A stretch of DNA of 64,000 nucleotides, taken from assembly GCF_029542205.1 (NCBI RefSeq), contig NZ_CP113783.1, positions 1,231,001-1,295,000 on the forward strand, written 5' to 3'. This document shows positions 10,227 through 20,726 of this stretch, in pieces. The translations under genes and the position numbers were made by a program. Numbering within the stretch: position 1 is the first letter of the stretch; every line of letters begins with the position of its first letter. This stretch comes from Pseudoxanthomonas sp. SE1 (GTDB lineage: Bacteria; Pseudomonadota; Gammaproteobacteria; Xanthomonadales; Xanthomonadaceae). The notes under the pieces are model-generated. The model saw nothing but the letters and a program-made list of their open reading frames with translations. It was not told where the DNA came from and searched no databases.

Positions 10227-11930
10227 ATGTGTTCCATCTTCGGCATCTTCGGGCTGCAGCCCGGCGACGACGTCCAGGCCCTGCGACGGCAGTCGCTGGA
10301 ACTCTCGCAGAAGCAGCGCCACCGCGGCCCCGACTGGAGTGGCGTGTATCACGACCATGGCGCCATCCTGGTGCACGAGCGCCTGGCCATTGTCGATCCG
10401 GCCGGTGGCTCGCAGCCGCTGCGCTCGGCGGACGGCGAGCTGGTGCTGGCGGTCAACGGCGAGATCTACAACCATCGCGAACTGAAGGCGGAACTGACGC
10501 AGGACTACGCGTTCCAGACGGGCTCGGACTGCGAGGTCATCAATGCGCTGTATCGCGAGGACGAACCTGCCTCCTTCCTCAACCGCCTCAACGGCATCTT
10601 CGCGTTCGCGCTGTGGGATCGGGCGAAAGGGCAGGCCTTGATCGCGCGCGACCCGCTGGGCGTCTGCCCGCTGTACTGGGGACACGACCGCGAAGGCCGC
10701 CTGTGCGTGGCCTCGGAGATGAAGGCGCTGGCGCCGATCTGCGCGGACGTGGCGCAGTTTCCGCCGGGCCACTACTACGACACCACCAGCAGGACGCTGG
10801 TGAAGTACTACGAGAAGCCGTGGCGCGACTATGCCGCCGTGGAAGGCGTGGAGCTGGCCAAGCAGGAACTGCGCGAAGCCTTCGAGCGCGCCGTGCATCG
10901 CCAGCTGATGACCGATGTGCCCTACGGCGTGTTGCTGTCCGGTGGCCTGGATTCCTCGCTGGTCGCGGCGGTCGCGGCGCGTTATGCGCGGCACCGCATC
11001 GAGGACAACGACACGACCGAAGCCTGGTGGCCGCGGCTGCACTCGTTCGCCATCGGGTTGGAAGGGTCGCCCGACCTGGCGGCGGCGGAGGTCGCGGCGA
11101 AGGCATTGGGCACCGTGCACCACGGCTTCACGTACACGTTCCAGGAAGGTCTCGATGCGATTCCGGAAGTGATCCGCCACATCGAAACCTACGATGTCAC
11201 CACCATCCGTGCGTCAACGCCGATGTACCTGCTGGCCCGTCGCATCAAGGCGATGGGCGTGAAAATGGTGCTGTCGGGCGAGGGCAGCGATGAGATCTTC
11301 GGTGGCTACCTGTATTTCCACAAGGCACCGAACGCACGCGAATTCCACGAGGAGCTGGTGCGCAAGCTGGACGCGCTGCACAACTACGATTGCCTGCGCG
11401 CCAACAAGTCGATGATGGCCTGGGGCGTGGAGCCGCGCGTGCCGTTCCTCGACGTGGAGTTCCTCGATGTGGCGATGAAGATGGATGCCCTGCACAAGAT
11501 GATCGACAAGGGCAGTGCCGGCGCACAGCGGATGGAAAAGGGCGTATTGCGCGAGGCGTTCGAGGGCTATCTGCCGGAGTCGATCCTGTGGCGGCAGAAA
11601 GAGCAGTTCAGTGACGGCGTCGGCTACGGCTGGATCGACGGGCTGAAGGCACATGCGGAAGCACAGGTCAGCGATCGTGAACTGGCGGCGGCCGACAAGC
11701 GCTTCCCGGTCAACCCGCCGCAGACCAAGGAGGCGTACTTCTATCGCACGCTGTTCGAGCAGCACTACCCCGGGCAGGCTTGTGCGGAGACGGTGCCGGG
11801 CGGAAAGTCGATCGCGTGCTCGTCGCCGGCCGCCATCGCCTGGGACGCCAGCTTCGCGAAGATGGCGGATCCCTCGGGCCGCGCCGTCGCTGGCGTGCAT
11901 GCGTCCGCGCTGCAGGCGACGACGACATGA
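10227..11930 (+). CDS. asnB: Asparagine synthetase B (glutamine-hydrolysing)
   Basis: Converts aspartate, ATP and glutamine to asparagine; cytoplasmic; 567 aa. The N-terminal class II glutaminase begins MCSIFGIFG with the nucleophile Cys2, followed by RHRGPDWSG and VNGEIYNH. The synthetase domain has the pyrophosphate loop LLSGGLDSS (near 237) and LSGEGSDEIFGGY. The sequence tracks E. coli AsnB almost throughout, including the end DPSGRAV. A good ribosome site (AGGAGCTT) lies 7 bases before the ATG. The upstream region carries an Asn-codon leader and attenuator, so transcription is probably controlled by Asn-tRNA charging. Its stop overlaps the next gene (ATGA). Confidence 0.96.
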   Translation: MCSIFGIFGLQPGDDVQALRRQSLELSQKQRHRGPDWSGVYHDHGAILVHERLAIVDPAGGSQPLRSADGELVLAVNGEIYNHRELKAELTQDYAFQTGSDCEVINALYREDEPASFLNRLNGIFAFALWDRAKGQALIARDPLGVCPLYWGHDREGRLCVASEMKALAPICADVAQFPPGHYYDTTSRTLVKYYEKPWRDYAAVEGVELAKQELREAFERAVHRQLMTDVPYGVLLSGGLDSSLVAAVAARYARHRIEDNDTTEAWWPRLHSFAIGLEGSPDLAAAEVAAKALGTVHHGFTYTFQEGLDAIPEVIRHIETYDVTTIRASTPMYLLARRIKAMGVKMVLSGEGSDEIFGGYLYFHKAPNAREFHEELVRKLDALHNYDCLRANKSMMAWGVEPRVPFLDVEFLDVAMKMDALHKMIDKGSAGAQRMEKGVLREAFEGYLPESILWRQKEQFSDGVGYGWIDGLKAHAEAQVSDRELAAADKRFPVNPPQTKEAYFYRTLFEQHYPGQACAETVPGGKSIACSSPAAIAWDASFAKMADPSGRAVAGVHASALQATTT

Positions 11931-12295
11931 CGCCGTCCGAGGTCGTGCGCGAATGGGTCCGTCGCTTCAATATGGCGGACGTCGATGGCTTGGCAGCGTT
12001 GTACGCGGACGAGGCCGTCAACCACCAGGTGGTGACCGATCCGCTGCACGGCCGCAAGGCGATCGCGAACCTGTTCCGCACCGAATTCGCGCGCGCGACG
12101 ATGGTGTGCGAGGTGGAGCAGATCCTTGAGGACGGCGAGTGGGCCGTCATGGAATGGCGCGATCCGCTCGGACTGCGCGGCTGCGGTTTCTTCCAGGTGC
12201 GCGAAGGCCGCATCGTGTTCCAGCGCGGCTACTTCGACCAGCTCAGCTTCTTCCGCCAGCAGGGGCTGGCGGTCCCGGACCACTACCTGGGTTGA
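11927..12295 (+). CDS. SnoaL-like (NTF2-fold) protein
   Basis: 122-aa single-domain protein of the SnoaL/ketosteroid-isomerase-like NTF2 fold. Typical features are the opening helix with VVREWVRRFNMADVDGLAALYADEAVNHQ, and the strand pattern GEWAVMEWRDPLGLRGCGFFQVREGRI. Such proteins bind small hydrophobic ligands or act as isomerases, hydrolases or stress proteins; no substrate can be inferred. It overlaps asnB by four bases and is probably cotranslated with it. Why an asparagine gene carries it is unclear. Confidence 0.75.
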   Translation: MTPSEVVREWVRRFNMADVDGLAALYADEAVNHQVVTDPLHGRKAIANLFRTEFARATMVCEVEQILEDGEWAVMEWRDPLGLRGCGFFQVREGRIVFQRGYFDQLSFFRQQGLAVPDHYLG

Positions 12296-14697
12296 GCGTT
12301 GGCGGGCCGCAGCGTGAGCGTGTGGATGGCGTCGCCCGGCAGGAATGGCGTCGGCCGTCCGTGTACCCAGTCGTCATGGCCTGCGCCCCAGAACGGCGAC
12401 ATCGGGTGGCCACTCTGGCCGCCCGGCATGTGGATGATGCCGTCGGCCTCGTGGCCGGGCGACACCACCATGCGTTCCGAAGCGCCGAAGGCCGGACCCT
12501 GCACGCGCGGCATGGCACCGTCACCAGCGAGCGGTTCGCCCGGCATGCAGAGCTTGGGCTTGAGGAAGGCGGGCAGCGCGTTGGCGAGCGGATGGCAGAT
12601 CTTCGCGGTATTGCGCTCGCCCCAGCGGCGCTCGGCCAGCGGTCCCTGTTCGGCCAGGTCGTCGCGCACTTCCTTCGCGGCATCTTCCAGCAGGGCGTCC
12701 CAGGTCTTGTAGCGGCGGGACAGCAGGTGGGTTGGACGCTGCTCCAGCAGCGGCCACACCACGCCTTCCAGTTGCGGCAGGTCGGGCATGAGGAAGTCGT
12801 CGCCCAGTGCGGCCTGCGCCGGCGCGGTCAGGCCGTCGGCGATGCGCGCATGCACGGCGAGGCGCCAGGCACGCACGACGCGGTAACTGACGGAGTCGAC
12901 GCTGGCGACGCCTTCCCACGTCTTGCCCGCATCCGCGAGCGCTTTCACGGGCGAGTCCGCCGGCGATCTTGCGGCTTCGTCCTGCAGCAGTCGCCACCAG
13001 CGCTGCAGGAACACGGCGCGATCGTCGAGCTGGATGGCCAGCAGATCCTTCTCGGTGAAACGCTCCTTCGCCAGCAGGCCGTCGCGGATCTGTTTCGCAC
13101 GCGCGCCGAGCGCATACCCCCCATCGCCTACCCGCGCCAGCGCATCTCCCTCCAGCACGCGCGCGTTCGCGGTCCATAAACGTTGGTTGGGCGGCGAGGT
13201 CAATACCGGCGTGAGCTGGCTGGAGATGAGCCACGGCGTGCACCGGGTTGGGGGTGCGGGTATGGCTGCGGATGCGTCCGCACTGCCGCGCGTAAACTCC
13301 AGCGAGTGCGTGCATGCACCCTCGCGCGACGCCAGCGGGCCCAGGATGCGCCACGCGACGCGTCCCTTGTGGTCGGCGATGACGAGATTCTGCGCCGGCG
13401 TGGCGGTGCGCTGCGCGACCGAGAGTACGGCGGGAAGATCGCCGGCCGTGGCGAAATCCGCCAGGCCGAAGTTCAGTGCGCCGGGCTGGTGTGCGACCCA
13501 GCGCAGGGCCAGCGCCGGCTTGCCCGGGGCGGCGGGGTGCACGATGGGGCCATAGCGCGTGTCGATGACATCCAGCGTGACGTCATCGGCGCCGGCCGCG
13601 CGGATGGTTTCGGCATGGCGTTCGGTCGCATCGCAGCTGGCCGGATCATCGCCCTTGTTGCAGGGCTTCACCGGATACCAGTCCGCGGTGTCCGCATAGC
13701 TGTTGGTGAACCCCCATGCCACATGCCCATTGCTGCCGACGATGATGGCGGGCAGGCCGGGCAGGCTGAAGCCGGATACATCGACCTTCCCGCCGGGCGC
13801 GCGCGGGTTTGGGTAACGCAGGCGTACGCGGAACCAGATGTTCGGCGCCCGCAGGCCCAGGTGCATGTCATCGGCGACGATGGCGCGGCCGTCGGCGGTC
13901 AGTGCGCCGGCCACCGCCCAGTTGTTGCTGCCGGGCGTGCCCTTGTCGGCCAGGCGCTGGTGCGACTCGGTGTCCGGCATCGGCAGCGCACGCACGTCGA
14001 CGTCCGTCGCGGGGGGAAGCACTGCATTGCCACGTGCCTGTCCGTAGAGAGGCGCGTCCCATTCGGTACCGTCGTGGGTCAGCAGGTCGAACAAGGCCGG
14101 CGGCACGTGCTGGCGGATCTTCCACAGGCCGAGTTCGCGCAGGTTCTCCGAATCCTGCAGGTCGAAGTACATCGCGTACCCGGCCAGCGCGGAGTCGGCC
14201 ACTTCCCATGCGCGCGGCGATTGCCGCAGCAGCAGGTAGGGCCACGGACGCGTGCGCAGGTCGCCGAGTCCGGCGTTGACGCCATCGGCATAGGCTTCGA
14301 GCTGTGGCATGCGGTCGCCCGCGAACTCGCCCAGGTGCGCGGATACCCGTGCGCGGATACGGTGGGTGCGACGCTTCTTGTCCATGTCCACGGCGATCGG
14401 CCCGAACAGTTCCGACAGTTCGCCCGCGGAACTGCGCCGCATGAGGTCCATCTCGAAGTACCTTTCCTGGGCGTGCACATATCCCAGTGCGCGGGTCGCG
14501 TCGGCCTCGCTGGCGGCATCGATGGTCACCACGCCCAGCGCATCGCGCTGGATCGAGACCGGCGCCGACAGTCCGGCCAGGCCCGCCTCGCCTTCCAGCC
14601 GGGCCAGGCTGCCCCGCATCGACCACCAGACCACCAGCACTGCCACGACAACGAGGGCCAACAGCAGCAGCGCGATGCGCCGGGTCCACTTCAGCAT
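12283..14697 (-). CDS. Penicillin acylase family protein (Ntn-hydrolase)
   Basis: 804-aa precursor of the penicillin amidase family, self-cleaving periplasmic Ntn hydrolases that deacylate beta-lactams, acyl-homoserine lactones or related amides. An N-terminal hydrophobic helix (residues 8-25) acts as anchor or signal. The alpha-chain region includes RDALGVVTIDAASEADATRALGYVHAQERYFEMDLMRR. The autocleavage site and nucleophile are at G256-S257 in TPGSNNWAVAG, followed by a beta chain with GSNGHVAWGFTNSYADTADW. The natural substrate cannot be told from sequence; AHL or cyclic-lipopeptide acylase activity is as plausible as beta-lactam activity. Start supported by AAGGAT 7 bases upstream. Its 3' end overlaps the SnoaL-like gene by 13 bases, tail to tail. 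Confidence 0.88.
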   Translation of the reverse strand: MLKWTRRIALLLLALVVVAVLVVWWSMRGSLARLEGEAGLAGLSAPVSIQRDALGVVTIDAASEADATRALGYVHAQERYFEMDLMRRSSAGELSELFGPIAVDMDKKRRTHRIRARVSAHLGEFAGDRMPQLEAYADGVNAGLGDLRTRPWPYLLLRQSPRAWEVADSALAGYAMYFDLQDSENLRELGLWKIRQHVPPALFDLLTHDGTEWDAPLYGQARGNAVLPPATDVDVRALPMPDTESHQRLADKGTPGSNNWAVAGALTADGRAIVADDMHLGLRAPNIWFRVRLRYPNPRAPGGKVDVSGFSLPGLPAIIVGSNGHVAWGFTNSYADTADWYPVKPCNKGDDPASCDATERHAETIRAAGADDVTLDVIDTRYGPIVHPAAPGKPALALRWVAHQPGALNFGLADFATAGDLPAVLSVAQRTATPAQNLVIADHKGRVAWRILGPLASREGACTHSLEFTRGSADASAAIPAPPTRCTPWLISSQLTPVLTSPPNQRLWTANARVLEGDALARVGDGGYALGARAKQIRDGLLAKERFTEKDLLAIQLDDRAVFLQRWWRLLQDEAARSPADSPVKALADAGKTWEGVASVDSVSYRVVRAWRLAVHARIADGLTAPAQAALGDDFLMPDLPQLEGVVWPLLEQRPTHLLSRRYKTWDALLEDAAKEVRDDLAEQGPLAERRWGERNTAKICHPLANALPAFLKPKLCMPGEPLAGDGAMPRVQGPAFGASERMVVSPGHEADGIIHMPGGQSGHPMSPFWGAGHDDWVHGRPTPFLPGDAIHTLTLRPANAQPR

Positions 14698-14860
14698 TGC
14701 GGGATCCTTGCGGTAGGGGGCGTGATGGTCGCGGCCGATTATTCCATGGAAGCCATGACCGTCACTGCCGCAGCGCAACGACGAACGAGACTGATTCCGA
14801 TTCGGTCATGGTGGCGCCGGATGCGGCATCCTGTGCGCCTCGCTACCGGAGCCAAGTGCC

Positions 14861-15346
14861 ATGAAAGGCCACCCCGACGTCGTCGATTACCTCAAGTTCC
14901 TGCTGCGTGGCGAACTTGCCGCGCGCGACCAGTACTTCATCCATTCCCGCCGCTACGAAGACCAGGGGCTGAAGGCCCTGTTCCACCGGCTCGATCATGA
15001 GATGCAGGAAGAAACCCAGCATGCCGACGCCCTGCTGCGCCGCATCCTGTTCCTGGAAGGCGACCCGGACATGCGGCCGGAGCCCTTCGTGGCCGGCACC
15101 ACGGTCGAAGAAATGCTCCAGCGCGACCTTGATGTCGAGTATGCCGTGCGTGCGCATCTGGCCAAGGGCGTGGCGTTGTGCGAACAGCATGGCGACTATG
15201 TCAGCCGCGAGATCCTGCTGGCCCAGCTGAAGGACACCGAGGAAGACCATGCGCATTGGCTGGAGCAGCAGTTGGGCCTGATCAAGCGCCTGGGCATCGA
15301 GCTGTACCTCACGTCCAAGCTCGACGGCGAACCTGTTGCGGAATAA
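14861..15346 (+). CDS. bfr: Bacterioferritin-like protein lacking the haem-ligand Met
   Basis: 161-aa four-helix ferritin-like protein that closely follows E. coli bacterioferritin ([46 protein letters not shown]). Ferroxidase ligands are present: Glu18, Glu51, His54, a Glu near 93, Glu127 and His130. The residue equivalent to Met52, which binds haem between subunits, is threonine (EETQHAD). It can therefore probably oxidise and store iron but not bind haem conventionally, as in the paired Bfr subunits of some bacteria. Standalone gene with an N-terminal start matching the family. Confidence 0.9.
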   Translation: MKGHPDVVDYLKFLLRGELAARDQYFIHSRRYEDQGLKALFHRLDHEMQEETQHADALLRRILFLEGDPDMRPEPFVAGTTVEEMLQRDLDVEYAVRAHLAKGVALCEQHGDYVSREILLAQLKDTEEDHAHWLEQQLGLIKRLGIELYLTSKLDGEPVAE

Positions 15347-15354
15347 CCGTTCCC

Positions 15355-15431
15355 CGTAGAGCCGAGCTTGCCCGGCTGAGCGCGGCGCGTATGCCGCCGC
15401 GGAAAAGCAGCGGAGCTCGCTCCGCTCTACG
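15355..15431. repeat. GTAGAGC palindromic repeat before the tpm 3' end
   Basis: GTAGAGCCGAGCTTGCCCGG... and ...GCGGAGCTCGCTCCGCTCTAC are inverted arms of a REP-like unit. The right end supplies the TAG stop codon of the convergent tpm gene (15427-15429). It separates two convergent genes and may act as a bidirectional transcription barrier. Confidence 0.7.
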
Positions 15432-16083
15432 GCCGCTGCAGACGGTAGGCCGCGGTCTCCAGCACACTGAGGCCTTCTTCGCGGAAGCGCGGCTCCTGGT
15501 CCAGGATGTCGCGCCGTTCCAGCAGCGTGTGCCGCCACGGTGCGGCGAACAGTGTCTCGACTTCCGCCGGTTCCACCGAGAACGGCGGGCCGGCTTTCTC
15601 GGTCTGCGGATATTCCAGGGTGATCAACAATCCCTGGCACCCTGTGGGCAAGGACGCATAGACCGTATCGCGATAGTGCTGGCGCAGGTCCGGGGGCAGT
15701 GCGATCAATGCGGCGCGGTCATAGACGCCGGCCACATCCGCGAGCAGGGCGGGATCCAGGCCGAAGGCGTCACCCAGGATGATCTCGATCGGGCCGGCGC
15801 TGAAGTGCTGGCCGTAGCGGCTGGTCGTTCGCACGGGATCGAGGTTCGCCTCCTCGAAGAACTGCGTCACCGCCAGCGGCGACAGCTCCACGCCCAGCAC
15901 GCGGTGCCCTTGCGCCGCCAGCCAGTGCATGTCCAGCGACTTGCCGCACAGCGGTACCAGCACGCGCGACCCTTCCTGCAGCTGCAGCGAAGGCCAGTGC
16001 TTCTGCAGCAACGGCATCACGTCGTGGCGGTGGAAGCCGATCTGGCCTTCCTGCCAGCGTTGCAGCCAGAATTCGGCGTCCAT
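15427..16083 (-). CDS. tpm: Thiopurine S-methyltransferase
   Basis: SAM-dependent methyltransferase of the TPMT family, 218 aa, the usual bacterial length. It acts on thiopurines and, in bacteria, on selenium and tellurium compounds. Motifs: the N-terminal MDAEFWLQRWQEGQIGFH, SAM-binding motif I RVLVPLCGKSLDMHWLAAQGH, GVELSPLAV, and the later block VYDRAALIALPPDLRQHY. The start is set by a ribosome site (GAGGGC, 7 bases) and the typical MDxxFW opening. Confidence 0.94.
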   Translation of the reverse strand: MDAEFWLQRWQEGQIGFHRHDVMPLLQKHWPSLQLQEGSRVLVPLCGKSLDMHWLAAQGHRVLGVELSPLAVTQFFEEANLDPVRTTSRYGQHFSAGPIEIILGDAFGLDPALLADVAGVYDRAALIALPPDLRQHYRDTVYASLPTGCQGLLITLEYPQTEKAGPPFSVEPAEVETLFAAPWRHTLLERRDILDQEPRFREEGLSVLETAAYRLQRP

Positions 16084-16128
16084 TCGTGCGGCCCTCATTG
16101 GAAATCCGTGGAGTCGAACTCGCGCGGC

Positions 16129-16202
16129 TGTTGCAGGAGGGGTTTCAGCCCCGATCGCTTTACAGCGCAAAGAGCTTCGGGGCTGAAGCCCCTCCTACAG
16201 CA
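16129..16202. repeat. GGAGGGGCTTCAGCCCC palindromic repeat, copy 1
   Basis: TTGCAGGAGGGGTTTCAGCC...GGGGCTGAAGCCCCTCCTACAGC forms a long hairpin in the gap between tpm and parC. The same family recurs at 55943-55997. Confidence 0.75.
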
Positions 16203-16264
16203 ATGCCGCCCTGCTGCATGCACGTCGTCGCGATGACGAACGCGCCGCAGCGCGTCTCGGTGAA

Positions 16265-18508
16265 TTACTGGACTTCCAGTCCATCGACCTTCTGCCAACC
16301 CCGCGGCAGCAACCCACCCCGCGTCGCGCGCGCACCGACGTAGGCATCCAGGTCCTTGAACGACAGGCTCATCGTGCGCTGGCCGCTCTTCACCTGCAGC
16401 GTGCCGCCCGGCGACACCGCGGCGATGGCGACGACATGCTCGGTGCCCAGCTTGGCCTTCGGGATCTCGATGATCTTGTTGCCTTTGCCCTTGTCCAGTT
16501 CCGGCAGTTCGCTGACCGGGAACGCGAGCAGGTGGCCGGCACTGGTGACGGCGACGATGCGATCTGTCCCGGTGTCGGATACCTGCGCGGGCTGCAGCAC
16601 GTTCGCGCCCGGGGTCAGGTTGAGCATCGCCTTGCCGGCCTTCTGGCGGCCGGTGAGGTTCTCGAAGCGGGTGACGAAGCCGTAGCCGTGCGAAGACGCC
16701 AGCACGAAACGGCTGTCGTTGTCGCCCGTGGCCAACGCCTGGAACGACGCGCCCGCCGCCGGCGAGAAACGGCCGGTCAGCGGTTCGCCGTTGCCGCGTG
16801 CCGACGGCAGTGTGTGCACCGCGGTCGAGTAGCTGCGGCCTTCCGAATCGAGGAAGGCGACCTGCTGGGTACTACGCGAGCGCACCGCGCCCAGCAGGCT
16901 GTCGCCATCGCGATACGACAGGGTGGAAGCATCCACGTCATGGCCCTTGGCAGCACGGATCCAGCCTTTCGCCGACAGCACCACGGTCATCGGTTCGCTG
17001 GCGACCAGTTCGGTTTCGTCCAGCGCCTGCGCGGCGTCGCGCTGCACCAGCGGCGAAAGACGCGCGTCGCCGAACTTCTTCGCATCGGCGGTCAACTCGT
17101 CCTTGATCAGCTTCTTCAGCCTGGCCTTCGAGTCCAGGATGCCGGCGATCTTCTCGCGCTCGGCCTGCAGCTCGTCCTGCTCGCCGCGGATCTTCATTTC
17201 CTCAAGGCGGGCGAGCTGCTTCAGCCTGGTATCGAGGATGTAGTCCGCCTGCTCCTCGCTCAACTGGAAGCGGGCGATCAGCGCGGCCTTCGGCTCGTCC
17301 TCGGTGCGGATGATGCGGATGACTTCATCCAGGTTGAGGAACGCGACCAGCAAGCCTTCCAGCAGGTGCAGGCGGCGCTCGACCTTCTCCAGCCGGTGCT
17401 TGAGGCGGCGGGTGACGGTATCGCTGCGGAACGCCAGCCATTCGGTCAGGAACATCTTCAGGTTCTTCACCTGCGGACGCCCATCCAGGCCGATGATGTT
17501 GAGGTTGACCCGGCAGCTCTTCTCCAGGTCGGTGGTGGCGAACAGGTGGCCCATCAGCTGCTCGGCGTCCACGCGGTTGGAACGCGGGATGAGCACCACG
17601 CGCACCGGGTTGGCGTGGTCGGACTCGTCGCGGATGTCTTCCAGCCACGGCAGCTTCTTGGCGCGCATCTGCGCGGCGATCTGCTCGATCACCTTCGACG
17701 GCGACACCTGGTAGGGCAGGGCATCGATGACGATGTTGGCGTTGTCCTTGCGCCAGGTGGCGCGCGCGCGGACGCTGCCGGTGCCGTTCTCGTACATCGC
17801 GCGCAGATCGGAGGCGGCGGTGATGATCTCCGCCTTCGTGGGGTAGTCCGGGCCGCGCACGTGTTCGCACAGGTCGGCGATGGTCGCGTCCGGATCATCG
17901 ATCAGGCGGATGCAGGCGCTGACGATCTCGTTGAGGTTGTGCGGCGGCACGTCGGTGGCCATGCCGACCGCGATGCCGGTGGTGCCGTTGAGCAGCAGGT
18001 GCGGCAGGCGGGCCGGCAGCCACGTAGGCTCTTCGAGCGTGCCGTCGAAGTTCGGCGTCCAGTCCACCGTGCCCTGGCCGAGTTCGCCCAGCAGCACCTC
18101 GGCGATGGGGGTGAGCTTGGATTCGGTGTAGCGCATGGCTGCGAACGACTTGGGATCGTCCGGCGAGCCGAAGTTGCCCTGACCTTCGATCAGCGGATAG
18201 CGATAGGAGAACGGCTGTGCCATCAGCACCAGCGCCTCGTAGCACGCGCTGTCGCCGTGCGGGTGGTATTTGCCGATGACGTCACCGACGGTGCGCGCGG
18301 ACTTCTTCGGCTTGGCACCGGCATTGAGTCCCAGCTCGCTCATCGCATAGACGATGCGGCGCTGCACGGGCTTGAGGCCGTCGCCGATGAAGGGCAGGGC
18401 GCGGTCCAGCACCACGTACATGGAGTAATCGAGATAGGCGCGCTCGGCGTACTCGCGCAGCGGGATCTGCTCGAAGCCGTGGAAGGTGGGGCGGATCGTT
18501 TCGGTCAT
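16265..18508 (-). CDS. parC: DNA topoisomerase IV subunit A
   Basis: Cleavage/religation subunit of topoisomerase IV, which decatenates replicated chromosomes; 747 aa. The catalytic tyrosine is Tyr127 in [12 protein letters not shown]. The helix [13 protein letters not shown] retains Ser87 and Glu91, equivalent to the quinolone-determining Ser80 and Glu84 of E. coli, so no ParC resistance substitution is seen there. The GyrA-box-poor C-terminal beta-pinwheel is present, distinguishing it from GyrA together with the shorter length. Start [20 protein letters not shown] matches family N-termini. Confidence 0.95.
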   Translation of the reverse strand: MTETIRPTFHGFEQIPLREYAERAYLDYSMYVVLDRALPFIGDGLKPVQRRIVYAMSELGLNAGAKPKKSARTVGDVIGKYHPHGDSACYEALVLMAQPFSYRYPLIEGQGNFGSPDDPKSFAAMRYTESKLTPIAEVLLGELGQGTVDWTPNFDGTLEEPTWLPARLPHLLLNGTTGIAVGMATDVPPHNLNEIVSACIRLIDDPDATIADLCEHVRGPDYPTKAEIITAASDLRAMYENGTGSVRARATWRKDNANIVIDALPYQVSPSKVIEQIAAQMRAKKLPWLEDIRDESDHANPVRVVLIPRSNRVDAEQLMGHLFATTDLEKSCRVNLNIIGLDGRPQVKNLKMFLTEWLAFRSDTVTRRLKHRLEKVERRLHLLEGLLVAFLNLDEVIRIIRTEDEPKAALIARFQLSEEQADYILDTRLKQLARLEEMKIRGEQDELQAEREKIAGILDSKARLKKLIKDELTADAKKFGDARLSPLVQRDAAQALDETELVASEPMTVVLSAKGWIRAAKGHDVDASTLSYRDGDSLLGAVRSRSTQQVAFLDSEGRSYSTAVHTLPSARGNGEPLTGRFSPAAGASFQALATGDNDSRFVLASSHGYGFVTRFENLTGRQKAGKAMLNLTPGANVLQPAQVSDTGTDRIVAVTSAGHLLAFPVSELPELDKGKGNKIIEIPKAKLGTEHVVAIAAVSPGGTLQVKSGQRTMSLSFKDLDAYVGARATRGGLLPRGWQKVDGLEVQ

Positions 18509-18566
18509 TGCGGGCGTGCAGTCTGTGGGTCGTGGTCGACCCCGCCATTCTACCCGCCACCCCGTC

Positions 18567-20387
18567 TCACCCGATGCTACCCGGCAGCAGTGGACCGTCC
18601 AGCCACAGCCAGCGCGCCAGCCAGGCCGTGGTGAAGGCGATGGCCAGCGTGAGGGGAATGCCGACCCGCAGGAAATCACCGAAGGTGTAACGGCCGGGAT
18701 TGAGGATCAGCAGGTTGCCGTGGTGGCCGATGGGGGTGAGGAACGACGCCACCGCTCCCATCGCCGTGCACACGACGAAGGGCACCGGATTCAGTTCCAG
18801 CCCCGCCGCCAACGCCAGCGCAATGGGGGCGAGCAATACCGTCGTCGCGGCGTCGGACAGGATCTGCGTGAGCAACGCGGCGGTACCGAACATCACCAGC
18901 AGCAGCACCAGCGGCGACCAGTGCGCGGTGTGGTTGAGCAGCAGGTCCGCCACCAGCGCCGCGGTGCCGGTCTTCTCCATGGCGATGCCCAGCGGGATGA
19001 CGCCACCGATCATCACGAAGATGCGCACATCGATTTCCTGGTAGGCGCGCTCGATGTCCACGCAGCGCGTCAGCACCATGGCGACCGCGCCGGCGAGGAA
19101 GGCGATGTGCGGCGCGAGCACCTCGGTGGCCGCGGCCGCTACCGCCGCCGCCATGATCAGCAGGGCGATGGGCGCGCGACGACGCGGCTTCTCCCTGCCG
19201 CCGAACGGCATCAGCATCAGGAAGCCGTGATGGGCCGCCAACGGTTCGAGGTTCTGCTGCTGGCCCCACAGCACGAGCAGGTCGCCTTCCTGCAGCACCA
19301 TTTCCGAGAGCTCGCCATGCAGCCAGCCTTCGCGGCGCCACAGGCCGACCACCACCACGCCGAGGTTCCGCAGGAAATCGATGTCGGCGACGCTGCGGCC
19401 GACGAACTCGGAGTGCGGCGCGACCACGGCCTGCACCAGTTGCTCTTCGCCCAGGGCTTCGGTCTTCGGTTGCTCGCTCGGTTTTTCGCCGTACTTGGCG
19501 ACCGCGTGCAGGGCCAGGCCTGGTTCGTTGCGGATGGAGGCGATCTCGTCCGGCGAGGCGCGCACCAGCAGTACGTCACCGGCGTCGAGCTTGCCGTCCA
19601 TCCGCTGGTTGCGGCGACGCATGCCCTGGCGCAGCCAGTCCACCACCTGGAGCCGCTTGTCGAACGCTTCGGCGAATTCGCCGCGCGTCTTGCCCACCCA
19701 TGGCGAGGCGTCTTCCACCAGCAGTTCGGTGTAGTAGCGGTCCAGCTTCAGGTAGTCGCCCTGCGGCGTTTCACCCTCGCGCTTGGGCACCAGCCAGCGC
19801 CCCAGCAGCATGTAGGCGGTCCCCAGCACCACCAGGGCGGCGCCGATGGGCGTGATGGCGAAGATGTCCAGCCCCGGCAATCCCGCACGTTTGATCAGGT
19901 CGTTGGAAAGCAGGAAGGCCGGCGCGCTGAACAAGGTCAGCGTGGTGCCGAGCGAGGCCGCCAGCGACATCGGCATCAGCAGGCGCGATGCCGCCAGTTT
20001 CTGCTCGCGCGCGATCCGCATCAGGATGGGCAGCATCATCGCGGTGACCATCACGTGGTGCGAGAACGCCGCCAGCGCGGCCGTGGCGGGCATCACCACG
20101 GCGATGGTTCGCCATTCGCTGCCGCCGGCCGCCCTGCCGATGCCGGCCCCGATGCGATCGGTGATGCCGGTGGCGGACAAGCCGGCCGACAGTACGAACA
20201 CGGCGGCCACGATGATCGCCGGCTCGCTCGCGAAGCCCGACAGCGCTTCCTTCGGGCCGAGGATGCCTGACAGCGTCAGCGCGAGCAGCGCAAGCAGAGC
20301 GACCAGGTCGACGCGGAGTTTCTCGCTGACGAACAGACCCAACGTGATTGCCAGGATGGCAAGGAAGAGGATCTGCTGGAACTCCAT
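18567..20387 (-). CDS. SLC13/DASS-type transporter with two TrkA-C domains
   Basis: 606-aa inner-membrane protein of the divalent anion:Na+ symporter/ArsB superfamily. Blocks of hydrophobic helices (residues 5-180 and 410-600) flank a soluble central part with two TrkA-C/RCK-C-like modules (about 215-290 and 310-385; [40 protein letters not shown]). Family motifs include [18 protein letters not shown] and [15 protein letters not shown]. This architecture is common in proteins annotated as sulfate, citrate or dicarboxylate permeases; the substrate is unresolved. The start MEFQQILFL has AGGGGGCG upstream. Confidence 0.88.
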   Translation of the reverse strand: MEFQQILFLAILAITLGLFVSEKLRVDLVALLALLALTLSGILGPKEALSGFASEPAIIVAAVFVLSAGLSATGITDRIGAGIGRAAGGSEWRTIAVVMPATAALAAFSHHVMVTAMMLPILMRIAREQKLAASRLLMPMSLAASLGTTLTLFSAPAFLLSNDLIKRAGLPGLDIFAITPIGAALVVLGTAYMLLGRWLVPKREGETPQGDYLKLDRYYTELLVEDASPWVGKTRGEFAEAFDKRLQVVDWLRQGMRRRNQRMDGKLDAGDVLLVRASPDEIASIRNEPGLALHAVAKYGEKPSEQPKTEALGEEQLVQAVVAPHSEFVGRSVADIDFLRNLGVVVVGLWRREGWLHGELSEMVLQEGDLLVLWGQQQNLEPLAAHHGFLMLMPFGGREKPRRRAPIALLIMAAAVAAAATEVLAPHIAFLAGAVAMVLTRCVDIERAYQEIDVRIFVMIGGVIPLGIAMEKTGTAALVADLLLNHTAHWSPLVLLLVMFGTAALLTQILSDAATTVLLAPIALALAAGLELNPVPFVVCTAMGAVASFLTPIGHHGNLLILNPGRYTFGDFLRVGIPLTLAIAFTTAWLARWLWLDGPLLPGSIG

Positions 20388-20510
20388 TCGCGCCCCCTGT
20401 TCGATGTCGGGTCGGGTCTCGGGTGCCCAGCCTAACGCGTGTGGTGGCGCGTGCGCCCGGCGTTGCGTTGGGCGGCGGTCGCGCCATGGCGGGATGTGCG
20501 GCGCCGTAAA

Positions 20511-20540
20511 ACAAGAAACCCCCGCTTGCGCGAGGGTTTC
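20511..20540 (-). terminator. Terminator of tRNA-Leu
   Basis: On the minus strand GAAACCCTCGC-GCAA-GCGGGGGTTTC is followed by TTGTTTT, directly downstream of the tRNA gene. Confidence 0.8.
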
Positions 20541-20548
20541 ATGATGCA

Positions 20549-20633
<85 letters not shown>

Positions 20634-20650
20634 AGGTAAGCGAGGCGCGC

Positions 20651-20679
20651 ATTTTGTGGGGAGTGCAGGGGATTGTCAA
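20651..20679 (-). promoter_or_regulatory. Promoter of tRNA-Leu
   Basis: On the minus strand a consensus TTGACA (20674-20679) is separated by exactly 17 bases from CAAAAT (20651-20656). The start point would be about ten bases before the mature tRNA. Confidence 0.75.
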
Positions 20680-20726
20680 CGGTTCCCTTCGCATGGCGTT
20701 GTTCAGGCGGGGTGTACCATCCCCCC

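Noticed and set aside
16436..18634. 732-codon open frame antisense to parC
   Set aside because: Opposite a complete ParC and without known domains; other long antisense frames (for example 44780-46537 and 18486-20270) were dropped for the same reason.
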